64,000 bases of DNA from Ketogulonicigenium vulgare WSH-001. GTDB lineage: Bacteria; Pseudomonadota; Alphaproteobacteria; Rhodobacterales; Rhodobacteraceae. The number at the start of each line of letters is the position of its first letter. Position 1 is the first letter of the stretch. Under the pieces are notes generated by a model. That model made no database searches. It was given only the letters and a program-made list of their open reading frames with translations, and was not told the origin of the DNA. This document shows, piece after piece, positions 29,764-39,583 of the stretch. Position numbers and translations under genes: made by a program. Where the stretch lies: the NCBI RefSeq assembly GCF_000223375.1, contig NC_017384.1, positions 1,800,501 to 1,864,500 of the forward strand. The letters are read 5' to 3'.

Positions 29764-30758
29764 GCTTTCTCCAATCGTGCGGCAAGTCTTTCCTTGGTCT
29801 TCGCATCACAGAAGGCGGCGTCAAGCGCTGTGCGGTTCAATTCAGCAAAATCATCGGGGCCAAAGGCGAAATGCCGCGCCAGATTGGCATATTCATCGCT
29901 CATCGTCGTCAGAAAATAGGGCGGATCGTCGGTCGAGACCGTAACCTTCACCCCGCGGTCGCGCAGTCGCGCGATGGGATGGCTGGGCCAATCCTTGACG
30001 GCGTTCAGGAAAACATTCGATCCGGGGCAGACCTCTAGCACGGTGCCGGTCTCGGCCAGCACATCCACCAGCGCCAGATCATGGATCGCGTTGATGCCAT
30101 GCCCGATGCGCGACACGCGCAGATCGCGGATCGTGTCAGCGACCATATCCGGCCCGCCCCATTCGCCCGCATGGGCGGTGAGCTCCAAGCCCGCCTCGCG
30201 CGCGGCGTCAAAGGCATAGGTGTAATCGCCCGGGCGGCCCATCAGCTCGGCCCCGGCAAGGCCGAACCCGGTGATGAAATCGCCTGCTGTTTCCGCCGCG
30301 ACGCGGGCGGTATTGCGGGACTGGTCCGGCCCCAGATGGCGGATGGCGGTGATAATCCCGCGCATGGTGATGCCGAACCTCGTCTCGGCCTCGGCGGCAG
30401 CCGCCTCGATCGCGGCCAGATAGTCGCGCCACGCCGCCAAATCGCCACCGCCGCAAAAATCGGGCGAGAGGAAGCTTTCGGTATAGATCACGCCGTGACT
30501 GGCGCTTTCTTCCAGCACCGCCAGCGTCAGGCGGTGGAAATCCTCGGGCCCCTGCAAGGTGGTGCAAGCCGCGTCATAGACCTTTAGGAAATGGTCAAAG
30601 TCGCGATAGGTGTAATTGCCATTCTCGTCAAAGATCCCGCCGATATCGACGCTTTTCTCGCGCGCGAGACCGCGGATAAAGGCGGGCGGGGCCGCGCCCT
30701 CGAGGTGCAGGTGCAGTTCGATCTTGGGCAGATCGCGAAATTCCAAGGATGCGGTCAC
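29760..30758 (-). CDS. add: Adenosine deaminase
   Basis: Zinc-dependent enzyme that converts (deoxy)adenosine to (deoxy)inosine. The 332-residue product has the zinc motif [12 protein letters not shown] near residue 13, [16 protein letters not shown], and the C-terminal metal Asp pair in [11 protein letters not shown]. The start is GTG at 30758 with AAGGAG upstream, overlapping the deoB stop by 4 nt; upp follows with another 4-nt overlap. An adenine deaminase of the same superfamily is an alternative, because the two are hard to separate by eye; the salvage context fits both. Confidence 0.88.
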   Translation of the reverse strand: MTASLEFRDLPKIELHLHLEGAAPPAFIRGLAREKSVDIGGIFDENGNYTYRDFDHFLKVYDAACTTLQGPEDFHRLTLAVLEESASHGVIYTESFLSPDFCGGGDLAAWRDYLAAIEAAAAEAETRFGITMRGIITAIRHLGPDQSRNTARVAAETAGDFITGFGLAGAELMGRPGDYTYAFDAAREAGLELTAHAGEWGGPDMVADTIRDLRVSRIGHGINAIHDLALVDVLAETGTVLEVCPGSNVFLNAVKDWPSHPIARLRDRGVKVTVSTDDPPYFLTTMSDEYANLARHFAFGPDDFAELNRTALDAAFCDAKTKERLAARLEKA

Positions 30759-31930
30759 AGAAAACTCCTTCCGATACCGTTAGGCGGCAGGCCAAGATGC
30801 GCCGCGATTGACGCGGCCATATCAACAAACGCCAGAGGCCCCAAGTCCCGCACCCCCGCGCCATGGACCAGCACCGGCACCCGTTCGCGCGTGTGATCCG
30901 ACCCGACCCATGTGGGATCGTTGCCGTGATCGGCGGTGACGATCAGCAGGTCATCCGGGCGCAGCGCCGCAATGACACGGCCAAGCGCGGCGTCGAACCA
31001 TTCCAGATGGCGGGCATAACCCTCGACATCGCGGCGGTGGCCATAATCCGTGTCGAATTCGACGAAATTCGCGAAAACCAGCGCGCCGTCCGCTGCATCC
31101 GCAACGCGCGCCTGCAGCGCCTGCATCAGATCGGCATCCCGCCCCTTGGCGCAGTCATCAATCCCCCGCATCGAGAAGATATCCCCGATCTTGCCAATCG
31201 CATGAACGGGGTGACCCGCGTCTTTCGCGCGATCGAGGATCGTCGGCGCGGGCGGCGCGATGGCGAAATCGCGGCGATAGGGCGTGCGCTGCCAGCCCTG
31301 CGCCGCGTCACCGATGAACGGCCGCGCGATCACCCGCCCCACCCGCATCGCATGCAGCATCGGGGCCAGCGCGGCACAGATATCAATCAGACGCGCGCGC
31401 CCGAAATGCGCCTCATGCGCGGCGATCTGCAACACGCTATCGGCTGAGGTGTAACAAATCGGCCAGCCGGTGCGGATATGTTCCTCTGCCAGATCGTCAA
31501 TCACTTGCGTGCCCGAGGCATGACAATTGCCCAAAATCCCCGCCGTGCCCGCCAGCTCGCAAATCCGCGCCGTGACGGCACCCGGGAAGGCAGGCACGAT
31601 ATCGGGGAAATAGGTCCAAGACCACGGCACCGGCACCCCCGCCATTTCCCAGTGACCAGAGGGCGTGTCCTTGCCGGGCGAGATTTCCGTCGCCGCGCCA
31701 TAGGCGCCTAGCGTTGGCGGCGGCAGATCGACCAGCAGCCCCGATGCCGCCTTGATCGCCGCGCCAAGGCCGAGGCTGGCCATCACTGGCACCTGCAGGC
31801 CGCGCGTCTGCGCAATATGCCCAATCGTATTCGCGCCGGTATCGGGCACGGCGCCGTTAAAGAACTGGCCCGCGTCAGGCGCGCCGCCAATGCCGGCGCT
31901 ATCCATCACCAAAAGGAAGGCGCGCGGCAT
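30755..31930 (-). CDS. deoB: Phosphopentomutase
   Basis: Interconverts (deoxy)ribose 1-phosphate and 5-phosphate, feeding sugars released by nucleoside phosphorylases into central metabolism. The 391-residue product belongs to the alkaline phosphatase superfamily and has the metal-binding motifs FLLVMDSAGIGGAPDAG at the N-terminus and LLIVTADHGNDPTWVGSDH near the C-terminus, with TPSGHWEMAG between. The start overlaps the deoA stop by one base and the stop overlaps add. Confidence 0.97.
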   Translation of the reverse strand: MPRAFLLVMDSAGIGGAPDAGQFFNGAVPDTGANTIGHIAQTRGLQVPVMASLGLGAAIKAASGLLVDLPPPTLGAYGAATEISPGKDTPSGHWEMAGVPVPWSWTYFPDIVPAFPGAVTARICELAGTAGILGNCHASGTQVIDDLAEEHIRTGWPICYTSADSVLQIAAHEAHFGRARLIDICAALAPMLHAMRVGRVIARPFIGDAAQGWQRTPYRRDFAIAPPAPTILDRAKDAGHPVHAIGKIGDIFSMRGIDDCAKGRDADLMQALQARVADAADGALVFANFVEFDTDYGHRRDVEGYARHLEWFDAALGRVIAALRPDDLLIVTADHGNDPTWVGSDHTRERVPVLVHGAGVRDLGPLAFVDMAASIAAHLGLPPNGIGRSFL

Positions 31931-33196
31931 CAGAGCACCTCGGCCAAGATCAGCGGGCGCGCCGCAGGGGGCGCATCGGTGATCTGCATCGCCGCCAGCA
32001 CGGCGCGCGCCGTGATGTCACAGGACGCCTCATCCCGCGCATGGATGCGCAGCACCGCCTGCCCCGCGGCCAACGGCGTCCCGATCGGCAAGATATCCGA
32101 CAGCCCGACGGCGGGGTCGATGACATCGCCCTCGACCCGCCGCCCGCCGCCCATATTCACCACCGCAAGGCCCAGATCGACCCCGGCCCACCCCCCCAGA
32201 TAGCCCGCGCGCGGCGCAGGCAAATCGCGGATCACGGCGGCCTTGGGCAGGTAGTGATCCACGCGCGGGACGAAGTTCGCAGGGCCGCCCTGCGCCGCGA
32301 TCATCTGCGCGAACACCTCTAGCGCGCGGCCCGTGTCCAGCGCCGCGGTGACATCCACGCCCAGCCGCTGCGCCAACGCCAGCGTCACATCGCGCAAACG
32401 CCCGCCCGTGCCTTGCAACACATCCAGCGCGGCCCGGACCTCCAGCGCATTGCCCATCGCGGGGGGCCAAAGGCTCGTTCATATCGGTGATCAGCGCGGA
32501 TGTCGGGCAGCCCGCCCCGTTCGCTGTCTCCACCAGCGCGCGCGCCAGTGCCTTGGCCTGCGCCAGATCGCGCATGAACGCGCCCGATCCGACCTTGACG
32601 TCCAGCACCAGCCCCTGCAACCCCGCCGCCAGTTTCTTGGACAGGATCGAAGCGGTGATCAGATCCAGACTTTCCACCGTCCCCGACACATCACGGATCG
32701 CATAAAGGCGCTTGTCCGCAGGCGCGATACGCCCCGATGCGCCGACAATCGCGCAGCCGACATCGCGGATCAGCTGGCGCAGACGCGCCTCATCTCCTGC
32801 GACGGACAGGCCGGGGATCGCCTCAAGCTTGTCCAGCGTGCCGCCCGAATGGCCAAGGCCGCGCCCCGAAATCATCGGCACCGCAACACCCGCCGCCGCC
32901 AGCGCGGGCGCCAAGATCAGCGAGACGCAATCGCCGAGGCCCCCGGTCGAGTGCTTGTCCAGCACCGGCCGGTCCAGATCCCAGCGCAGCACATCGCCCG
33001 AATCGCGCATCCCCGCAGTCAGCGCGACGCGGCCCGCATCGCCGAGCCCGCGCAGCAGCACCGCCATCGCAAAGGCTCCCGCCTGCGCATCGGATACCGT
33101 GCCATCCGCCAGCCCGCGCGCAAAGGCGCGGATCGCATCGGGCGAAGCCCCTTGCCCGTCGCGCAGCGCGACGATCAACCCGCGCGCGTCCAACAC
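31930..33196 (-). pseudogene. deoA: Thymidine phosphorylase, +1 frameshift (possibly a sequence error)
   Basis: Phosphorolysis of thymidine and deoxyuridine. The gene starts at GTG 33196, directly after the cdd stop. The first frame gives the conserved N-terminal part ([47 protein letters not shown]) up to about 32467; the family then continues in another frame with [15 protein letters not shown] to the stop at 31930. The break is a run of six G on the plus strand (32461-32466), where five would restore one frame of about 421 residues, a normal length. All motifs are present and the remainder is undamaged, so an over-called base is more likely than a decayed gene. Confidence 0.9.
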
Positions 33197-33589
33197 TCAG
33201 GCCTTTTGCATATGCGAGATATTAAAAACCCCCGGCAGGATCTGCCCGATGGTAGTGGCAAGGCTTTGGCCCGCAACTGTCGCCAGCGTCACCGGCACAT
33301 CCGCATCGCCAAATTCCGCCAGCTTTTGACGGCAACCACCGCAACACGGCACCGGCGCCGGGCTGTCGGCAATCACCGCAACCTCGGCAATGCGGGTGTC
33401 GCCGCCCGCGATCATGGCGGCAATGGCGCCCGCCTCGGCACAGGTGCCTTCGGGATAGGCGACATTCTCGACATTCACGCCGACATAGACCTTGCCGGAT
33501 GTCGCACGGATCGCGGCGCCGACCTTGAAATTCGAATAGGGCGCATAGGCCTTTTCGCGGATCGCCCGCGCATCATCGACCAAAGACAT
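33197..33589 (-). CDS. cdd: Cytidine deaminase
   Basis: Zinc enzyme converting (deoxy)cytidine to (deoxy)uridine, the first gene of the salvage operon. The product has 130 residues from ATG 33589 (MSLVDDARAIREKAY); a GGGGGA site precedes it, while the ATG four codons upstream has none. The zinc motifs are CAEAGAIAAM, with the catalytic Glu, and PVPCCGGCRQKLAEF. Order of transcription: cdd, deoA, deoB, add, upp, SPOR gene, all with gaps of 2 nt or less or overlaps. No deoC is seen. Confidence 0.95.
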   Translation of the reverse strand: MSLVDDARAIREKAYAPYSNFKVGAAIRATSGKVYVGVNVENVAYPEGTCAEAGAIAAMIAGGDTRIAEVAVIADSPAPVPCCGGCRQKLAEFGDADVPVTLATVAGQSLATTIGQILPGVFNISHMQKA

Positions 33590-33661
33590 CAGATCCCCCA
33601 TCTTTCATAGGGTTAGATTGAGGCCCTGAGCCCCATGTTTCAAGATATCTTTGGACTTGAC

Positions 33662-33964
33662 CTAAAGCGCGCCCAGATCCCACGGCAAAGCACCGCTGAC
33701 ACCGCCGCATTGATCCAGGGCGCGGGCGATATCCTTGGCCGACAACGCCATGAACTCGCCGCCGTTATCGCCGCTTGCGGGCAAGGGCGCGCGCGCAGGT
33801 GCGCCAAGGCAGCCATCCACCACAACCGCCAGCCCCGCATCGGGCAGGACCGGCGCGGCAACGCCCGCACTTTGGGTCATAAGCCAGCTTGTCCCAACAC
33901 CCACCGCAAGCAGCAGAACTGCAGGTGCAATATATGTCGTGACAAACCCCAAAACCCCGCGCAT
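33662..33964 (-). CDS. Small membrane-anchored protein of unknown function
   Basis: A 100-residue protein with an N-terminal membrane helix or uncleaved signal (LGFVTTYIAPAVLLLAVGVG), then a short exported part with two cysteines (GCLGAP and QCGG). I do not recognise a family. It lies 72 nt upstream of cdd on the same strand and downstream of nadK, so it may be in either transcript. Codon use resembles the neighbours. The overlapping plus-strand frame has no such features. Confidence 0.6.
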   Translation of the reverse strand: MRGVLGFVTTYIAPAVLLLAVGVGTSWLMTQSAGVAAPVLPDAGLAVVVDGCLGAPARAPLPASGDNGGEFMALSAKDIARALDQCGGVSGALPWDLGAL

Positions 33965-34019
33965 GACGCAGCCCTTTCCTGTTGAACCAGATCAGTTCAG
34001 CACAGGTTTTGTGGCGCGC

Positions 34020-34053
34020 ATATGAACTTGTCGTTATGACCTAGGGTTCATAT
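34020..34053. repeat. Perfect 8-bp inverted repeat between nadK and a small membrane gene
   Basis: ATATGAAC at 34020-34027 is mirrored by GTTCATAT at 34046-34053 with an 18-nt spacer. It lies past the nadK stop and upstream of the small membrane gene on the minus strand. It could be an operator for that gene or a weak hairpin; there is no T-run. Confidence 0.45.
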
Positions 34054-34091
34054 CGCAACCGGCCATTTGCAGGCGGATCAGCACCGCTGGC

Positions 34092-34856
34092 TCAGGCGAA
34101 TTGCTCAGAAATGAGGCGTTCTTCCAACCCGTGACCCGGATCGAACAGAATCCGATGGGATACCGCAGGCTCGGACCGCACTTCGACCACCGCAATATCG
34201 GCAAAAGGCTGCGAATCAGCATTCGCCATGACGGGGCGCATCGCGGGGTCATTCACCTCGATCCGAATGACAGCGGCGCGCGGCAGCACCGCGCCGCGCC
34301 ACCGCCGAGGGCGATAGGGCGCAATCGCCGTCAGGGCCAGAACCTCAGAGCCAATCGGCAGGATCGGACCCATGGCCGAGTAATTATAGGCGGTCGATCC
34401 TGCGGGCGTGCTGACCAGCGCGCCATCACAGACCAGCTCGGGCATGCGCAGGCGTCCGTCGACGAAAACCCGCAGCTTTGCCGCCTGCGCACCGGTGCGC
34501 AGCAGGGAGACTTCGTTGATCGCCAGCGCCTCGCGCACAGTGCCGCTGGTGTCAGTCGCGCGCATATGCAGGGGGTTGATCACCTCGACCTCGGCGGCGC
34601 GGATGCGGGCATGCAGGTCATCGGGGCGGTAATCATTCATCAAAAAGCCGACGGTACCGCGGTTCATGCCGTAAACCGGCAGTCCATCGGGGCGCGGAGC
34701 ATGCAGAGTGGACAGCATGAACCCATCACCGCCCAGCGCCACGATCGCCTCGGCCTGATCCAGCGGGGCCTGCCCGTAAAGCGCGGTCAGCTCGGCCAGC
34801 GCCTCTTGCGCAAGGGGGGCGCGGCTTGCCGCGAAATGAAGCAAAGGCTGGGACAT
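34092..34856 (-). CDS. nadK: NAD kinase
   Basis: ATP-dependent phosphorylation of NAD to NADP. From ATG 34856 the product is 254 residues (MSQPLLHFAASRAPL). It has the GGDG motif in ALGGDGFMLSTLHAPRP, the catalytic-region LAINEVSLLRTG and the diacylglycerol-kinase-like loop CDGALVSTPAGSTAYNYS. The length fits alphaproteobacterial NadK. A GTG at 34871 five codons earlier is possible; AAAGG lies between the two candidates and favours the ATG. Divergent from glyA. Confidence 0.94.
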   Translation of the reverse strand: MSQPLLHFAASRAPLAQEALAELTALYGQAPLDQAEAIVALGGDGFMLSTLHAPRPDGLPVYGMNRGTVGFLMNDYRPDDLHARIRAAEVEVINPLHMRATDTSGTVREALAINEVSLLRTGAQAAKLRVFVDGRLRMPELVCDGALVSTPAGSTAYNYSAMGPILPIGSEVLALTAIAPYRPRRWRGAVLPRAAVIRIEVNDPAMRPVMANADSQPFADIAVVEVRSEPAVSHRILFDPGHGLEERLISEQFA

Positions 34857-35015
34857 CGACGGGCCTTTCACGGCAGTTCGCCCATTTTCTGGGGCCGCAG
34901 GCGTTAAAAGGCAAGCATCCGCCCCCTGCCCGCACCGATTTTCCCTTCAATTCGCCGCTGCCTTTGCGGTAAGACGCGGCCATCGCACGCCCCGCCGACA
35001 TAAGGATTGGCCCCG

Positions 35016-36302
35016 ATGACCGACACCACCGCGTTCTTCACCCAAGACCTCGCCCAGCGCGACAGCGCCGTCTTTGATGCAATCACCCTTGAGCTTGGTC
35101 GCCAGCGCGACGAGATCGAGCTGATCGCCTCGGAAAACATCGCCTCGCTGGCCGTGATCCAGGCCCAGGGCACGATCCTGACCAACAAATATGCCGAAGG
35201 CTATCCCGGCAAGCGCTATTACGGCGGCTGCCAATATGTCGATATCGTCGAGACGCTGGCGATTGATCGCGCCAAGCAACTGTTCGATGTCGGCTATGTG
35301 AACGTGCAGCCCAATTCGGGCTCGCAGATGAACCAGGCCGTATTCCTCGCGCTGCTGCAGCCGGGCGATACGTTCATGGGCCTCGACCTGAATTCGGGCG
35401 GTCACCTGACGCATGGCTCGCCGGTGAACATGTCGGGCAAATGGTTCAACGTGGTCAGCTATGGCGTGCGTCAGCAGGACCAATACCTGGATATGGACGA
35501 TATCCGCGCCAAGGCGCTGGAGCATAAGCCCAAGCTGATCGTTGCAGGCGGCACCGCCTATAGCCGCGTTTGGGACTGGGCCGCCTTCCGCGCCATCGCG
35601 GATGAGGTTGGCGCCTATCTGATGGTCGACATGGCCCATATCGCGGGTCTGGTCGCAGGCGGTCAGCACCCCTCGCCGGTGCCGCATGCGCATGTTGTCA
35701 CCACCACCACGCATAAATCCCTGCGCGGCCCGCGCGGCGGCATGATCATGACCAATGACGAGGCGATCGCCAAAAAGATCAACTCGGCGGTCTTCCCCGG
35801 CCTGCAAGGCGGGCCCCTGATGCATGTGATCGCTGCCAAGGCCGTGGCCTTTGGCGAGGCGCTAGAGCCCTCGTTCAAGGACTATGCCGCGCAAGTGGTC
35901 AAGAACGCCAAGGCCATGGCCGATGAGCTGCAAAAAGGCGGTATCGACATCGTCTCGGGCGGCACCGACAACCACCTGATGCTGGCCGATCTGCGCCCGA
36001 AATCCGTGACCGGCAAGGCGGCCGAGGCGGCTTTGGGCCGCGCCCATATCACCACCAACAAGAACGGCGTGCCGTTTGACCCCGAAAAGCCCTTTGTCAC
36101 CAGCGGCATCCGCCTTGGCACCCCCGCCGGCACCACGCGCGGCTTTAAGGAAGACGAGTTCCGCCAGATCGCCCGTTGGATCGTCGCGGTGGTCGATGGA
36201 CTGGCTGCAAATGGCGACGAAGGGAACGGCGAAATCGAATCGCGCGTCAAGGCCGAGGTCGAGGCCCTGTGCCAACGATTCCCGATCTATCCGAACCTGT
36301 GA
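35016..36302 (+). CDS. glyA: Serine hydroxymethyltransferase
   Basis: PLP enzyme that interconverts serine and glycine and loads tetrahydrofolate with one-carbon units. From ATG 35016 the product is 428 residues ([16 protein letters not shown]). Family features are [31 protein letters not shown], the PLP-lysine segment [18 protein letters not shown] and [19 protein letters not shown] at 35007 could also start; AAGGA lies 9 nt before the ATG. The stop codon lies inside the first copy of an 11-bp repeat. Confidence 0.97.
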   Translation: MTDTTAFFTQDLAQRDSAVFDAITLELGRQRDEIELIASENIASLAVIQAQGTILTNKYAEGYPGKRYYGGCQYVDIVETLAIDRAKQLFDVGYVNVQPNSGSQMNQAVFLALLQPGDTFMGLDLNSGGHLTHGSPVNMSGKWFNVVSYGVRQQDQYLDMDDIRAKALEHKPKLIVAGGTAYSRVWDWAAFRAIADEVGAYLMVDMAHIAGLVAGGQHPSPVPHAHVVTTTTHKSLRGPRGGMIMTNDEAIAKKINSAVFPGLQGGPLMHVIAAKAVAFGEALEPSFKDYAAQVVKNAKAMADELQKGGIDIVSGGTDNHLMLADLRPKSVTGKAAEAALGRAHITTNKNGVPFDPEKPFVTSGIRLGTPAGTTRGFKEDEFRQIARWIVAVVDGLAANGDEGNGEIESRVKAEVEALCQRFPIYPNL

Positions 36303-36330
36303 TCACAACCACCGGTTAATGTGATCACAA
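36298..36330. repeat. Two identical TGTGATCACAA elements 22 bp apart at the glyA stop
   Basis: TGTGATCACAA occurs at 36298-36308 and again at 36320-36330; its first ten bases are a perfect palindrome. The copies are exactly 22 bp apart, about two helical turns, which suits a protein bound to one face. The first copy contains the glyA stop codon TGA, and the second runs into the terminator stem. Confidence 0.8.
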
Positions 36331-36365
36331 AGGGTGCTGCCGATTGTCGCGGGCAGCACCCTTAT
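36329..36365 (+). terminator. Rho-independent terminator of glyA
   Basis: AAGGGTGCTGCC paired with GGGCAGCACCCTT around a 9-12-nt loop, followed by ATTC, so the T-run is poor. It lies 27 nt past glyA and converges on the small membrane gene at 36380, which may use it in reverse. Confidence 0.75.
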
Positions 36366-36379
36366 TCATGGGTGATGGT

Positions 36380-36745
36380 TTACCCGCGCGTCAGGTGCCA
36401 CAGGACGAACAGCCCCGTCAGCACCAAGACCGCCAGCGCCATCGTGGCAAAAAAGCTCAGCATCCGGCCCCATAAACGATCCAGCGGATTGATGGATTCC
36501 AGATGGCTGCGCACCACGCTTGCGGCGCGATCAGCATGTTCAAAGTCAACCATTTTCAACAGCTTGGGATTTTTGGACAGCTCGTCGATCTGTGCCAAAT
36601 ACCATGCCTCACTGCGCACGGCGCGCGGCAATAGCCGTCCGCCGCGTTCCAGCTGCCGCTGCAAGCTTGACCCCCGCAGCCCGTGCTTTTCACGCAAGAG
36701 CTGCCGGATCTCTTCGGTCTGATTGTGCAAGTGATCCTGATTCAT
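36380..36745 (-). CDS. Tail-anchored small membrane protein of unknown function
   Basis: A 121-residue protein with a charged cytosolic part (for example TEEIRQLLREKHGLRGSSL) and one C-terminal membrane helix (MLSFFATMALAVLVLTGLFV) followed by WHLTRG. I do not recognise the family. It is a single minus gene between the converging glyA and the divergent hydrolase. The regular N-terminal helix pattern and normal codon use support it as real. Confidence 0.7.
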   Translation of the reverse strand: MNQDHLHNQTEEIRQLLREKHGLRGSSLQRQLERGGRLLPRAVRSEAWYLAQIDELSKNPKLLKMVDFEHADRAASVVRSHLESINPLDRLWGRMLSFFATMALAVLVLTGLFVLWHLTRG

Positions 36746-36822
36746 AAAGGTGCTTTACCAATGGTGCGCGGCGCGCTCAACGTCTCTGGCGCGACCTTCG
36801 CGCAATGCGTTAAGAGTGCTGC

Positions 36823-37617
36823 ATGTTGAACACGATCACACATGGCGAACCGGGGACACGCCGCCCCATTTTGATCGCACACGGGCTGTTCGGCTCGGGG
36901 CGCAACTGGGGCGTGATTGCCCGGCGTCTGGCCGCCGAGGGGCGCCAGGTGATCGCCGTCGACATGCGCAACCACGGCAGCAGCCCATGGTATCCCGACC
37001 ATAATTATTTCGCCATGGCGCAGGATCTGGCGCAGGTGATCGAGGATAAGCTGGGCTCGCGCGCAGATGTCATCGGCCATTCGATGGGCGGCAAAGCCGC
37101 GATGATGCTGGCCCTGACCCGTCCTGAACTGGTCGACCGTCTGGTCGTCGCCGATATCGCGCCCGTGACTTACGGCCACAGCCATATTGCCAGCATCAAC
37201 GCCATGCAGGCCGTTGATCTGGACGCCGTCAGCACCCGGGCAGAGGCGGCAGCCGCGCTGGGGATGGATAGCGATACGACGGGCCTTTTGCTGCAAAGCC
37301 TCGATCTGCCGCACAAGCGCTGGAAGTTAAACCTCGAGACGCTGGGACGCGAGGTCCGCACCATCTCGGGCTTTCCGCAAACGGGGCTGACCTATGGCGG
37401 CCACACGCTGTTCTTGCGCGGCGCGCTGTCTGATTACGTCTTGCCCGAACATCGCGATACGATCCGCGCCATGTTCACCCGCCCGCATTTCGCGAAATTG
37501 CCGGGCGCCGGGCACTGGTTGCAGGCCGAAAAACCGACCGAGTTTTTCAACGCTGTTTCGGCCTTTCTGTGCAAGGATTTCGAACCGGCGATGCAGCCCG
37601 CCCCTGCAATGGCCTGA
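36823..37617 (+). CDS. Alpha/beta-fold hydrolase (YbfF-type esterase)
   Basis: A 264-residue cytosolic serine hydrolase. Features are the oxyanion region LIAHGLFGSGRNWGVIAR, the DMRNHGSSPW segment, the nucleophile elbow ADVIGHSMGGKAAMMLAL and the catalytic His in LPGAGHWLQAEKPTEF. The overall pattern matches the YbfF branch of thioesterase/esterases. Its substrate is unknown. It is 72 nt upstream of lepA and probably co-transcribed with it. Confidence 0.9.
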   Translation: MLNTITHGEPGTRRPILIAHGLFGSGRNWGVIARRLAAEGRQVIAVDMRNHGSSPWYPDHNYFAMAQDLAQVIEDKLGSRADVIGHSMGGKAAMMLALTRPELVDRLVVADIAPVTYGHSHIASINAMQAVDLDAVSTRAEAAAALGMDSDTTGLLLQSLDLPHKRWKLNLETLGREVRTISGFPQTGLTYGGHTLFLRGALSDYVLPEHRDTIRAMFTRPHFAKLPGAGHWLQAEKPTEFFNAVSAFLCKDFEPAMQPAPAMA

Positions 37618-37689
37618 TCCAGCGATAAAAGGCGCATGCGGGCGCGCACGCCGCTTGACGGAATGCAAATTCGCCCCCATAGCAGCGCC

Positions 37690-39489
37690 ATGACCGAGCT
37701 TGATCACATCCGCAATTTTTCCATCGTGGCCCATATCGACCACGGCAAATCCACGCTTGCTGACCGCCTGATTCAGGAAACTGGAACAGTTGCCGGACGC
37801 GACATGAAAGAGCAGCTGCTCGACTCGATGGATATCGAGCGCGAGCGCGGCATCACGATCAAGGCCAACACCGTCCGCATTGATTACAAGGCGGATAACG
37901 GCGAGAACTATGTTCTGAACCTGATCGACACCCCCGGACACGTCGACTTCGCCTATGAGGTCAGCCGTTCGATGCGCGCGGTCGAAGGATCGCTGCTGGT
38001 CGTCGATTCGACCCAAGGGGTCGAGGCGCAGACATTGGCCAACGTCTATCAGGCACTGGACGCGAACCACGAAATCGTGCCTGTCTTTAACAAGATCGAC
38101 CTGCCCGCATCCGAACCCGCCCGCGTTGCCGCGCAGGTCGAGGATGTGATCGGCATCGATTCGTCCGATGCGATCCTTGTCTCTGCCAAAACCGGCGTCG
38201 GCATCCACGAGGTGCTAGAGGCCATCGTCCACCGCCTGCCCGCGCCCAAGGGTGACCCGAATGCGCCGCTGAAGGCAATGCTGGTCGATAGCTGGTATGA
38301 CAGCTACCTTGGCGTTGTCGTGCTGATCCGCGTCATGGATGGCACGATCAAAAAGGGCGACCGCATCCGCATGATGGCAACGAACGCCGTCTACGGCGTC
38401 GACCGTCTGGCGGTGCTGAAACCGCAAATGACCGATATTGCCCAGCTTGGCCCGGGCGAGATCGGCGTGTTCACCGCCAGCATCAAACAGGTGCGCGACA
38501 CCCGCGTCGGCGACACGATCACCCACGAGAAAAAGGGCACGACCGCCGCCCTGCCCGGCTTTAAGCCCGCGCAGCCTGTGGTGTTCTGCGGTCTGTTCCC
38601 GGTCGATTCGGCCGAATTCGAAGATCTGCGCGACGCGATCGAAAAGCTGGCGCTGAACGACGCCTCCTTCAGCTACGAGATGGAAACCTCGGCCGCGCTT
38701 GGCTTTGGCTTCCGCTGCGGCTTCTTGGGGCTTCTGCACCTTGAAGTTATCCGCGACCGGCTAGAGCGCGAATATAATATCGACCTGATCACGACTGCGC
38801 CTTCGGTGGTTTACCACCTCTTTATGCGGGACGGGACGCAGATGGATCTGCACAACCCCGCCGATATGCCCGACCTGACGCTGGTCGATCATATCGAAGA
38901 GCCGCGCATCAAGGCGACCATCATGGTGCCCGATGACTACCTCGGCGATATCCTGAAGCTGTGCCAAGATCGCCGCGGCGTACAGCTGGATCTGTCCTAT
39001 GCGGGCAACCGCGCCATGGTCGTTTACGATCTGCCGCTGAACGAGGTCGTGTTCGATTTCTACGACCGCCTGAAATCGGTGACCAAGGGCTATGCCAGCT
39101 TTGACTATCAATTGTCGGGCTACCAAGAAGACAGCCTGGTCAAAATGTCGATTCTGGTGAACGAAGAGCCTGTCGATGCGCTCTCGATGATGGTGCACCG
39201 CGACCGCGCCGATATGCGTGGCCGCGCCATGGTCGAAAAGCTGAAAGAGCTGATCCCGCGCCATATGTTCAAGATCCCGATCCAGGCCGCCATCGGCAGC
39301 AAGGTCATCGCACGCGAGACCCTGTCCGCCATGCGCAAGGACGTGACGGCGAAATGTTACGGCGGCGATGCGACGCGCAAGCGTAAGCTGCTGGACAAGC
39401 AAAAAGCCGGCAAAAAGAAGATGCGCCAGTTCGGCAAGGTGGACATCCCGCAAGAGGCCTTTATCTCGGCCCTGAAGATGGACAGCTAA
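37690..39489 (+). CDS. lepA: Elongation factor 4 (LepA)
   Basis: Ribosome-associated translational GTPase that acts in initiation and on stalled or back-translocated ribosomes. From ATG 37690 the product is 599 residues, the family's standard length ([20 protein letters not shown]). G-motifs are [26 protein letters not shown] and [10 protein letters not shown]; the C-terminal LepA-specific domain ends [20 protein letters not shown]. An ATG 18 codons upstream is not conserved. Confidence 0.98.
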   Translation: MTELDHIRNFSIVAHIDHGKSTLADRLIQETGTVAGRDMKEQLLDSMDIERERGITIKANTVRIDYKADNGENYVLNLIDTPGHVDFAYEVSRSMRAVEGSLLVVDSTQGVEAQTLANVYQALDANHEIVPVFNKIDLPASEPARVAAQVEDVIGIDSSDAILVSAKTGVGIHEVLEAIVHRLPAPKGDPNAPLKAMLVDSWYDSYLGVVVLIRVMDGTIKKGDRIRMMATNAVYGVDRLAVLKPQMTDIAQLGPGEIGVFTASIKQVRDTRVGDTITHEKKGTTAALPGFKPAQPVVFCGLFPVDSAEFEDLRDAIEKLALNDASFSYEMETSAALGFGFRCGFLGLLHLEVIRDRLEREYNIDLITTAPSVVYHLFMRDGTQMDLHNPADMPDLTLVDHIEEPRIKATIMVPDDYLGDILKLCQDRRGVQLDLSYAGNRAMVVYDLPLNEVVFDFYDRLKSVTKGYASFDYQLSGYQEDSLVKMSILVNEEPVDALSMMVHRDRADMRGRAMVEKLKELIPRHMFKIPIQAAIGSKVIARETLSAMRKDVTAKCYGGDATRKRKLLDKQKAGKKKMRQFGKVDIPQEAFISALKMDS

Positions 39490-39512
39490 TCGCATCCTCG
39501 CATTCATGTGAG

Positions 39513-39543
39513 AAGGGGCAGCCGTTGTCGGACTGCCCCTTTT
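39513..39543 (+). terminator. Rho-independent terminator of lepA
   Basis: AAGGGGCAG paired with CTGCCCCTT around an 11-nt loop, followed by TTG; it starts 23 nt past the lepA stop. Confidence 0.85.
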
Positions 39544-39583
39544 GCGTCATAATGGCGGAAAAATTGGCGAATGGGGGCAGGCC

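Noticed and set aside
32030..33196. Programmed frameshifting in deoA
   Set aside because: The C-run could act as a slippery site, but the family is not known to use it, and two other genes in the window show the same type of +1 change; an over-call explains all three.
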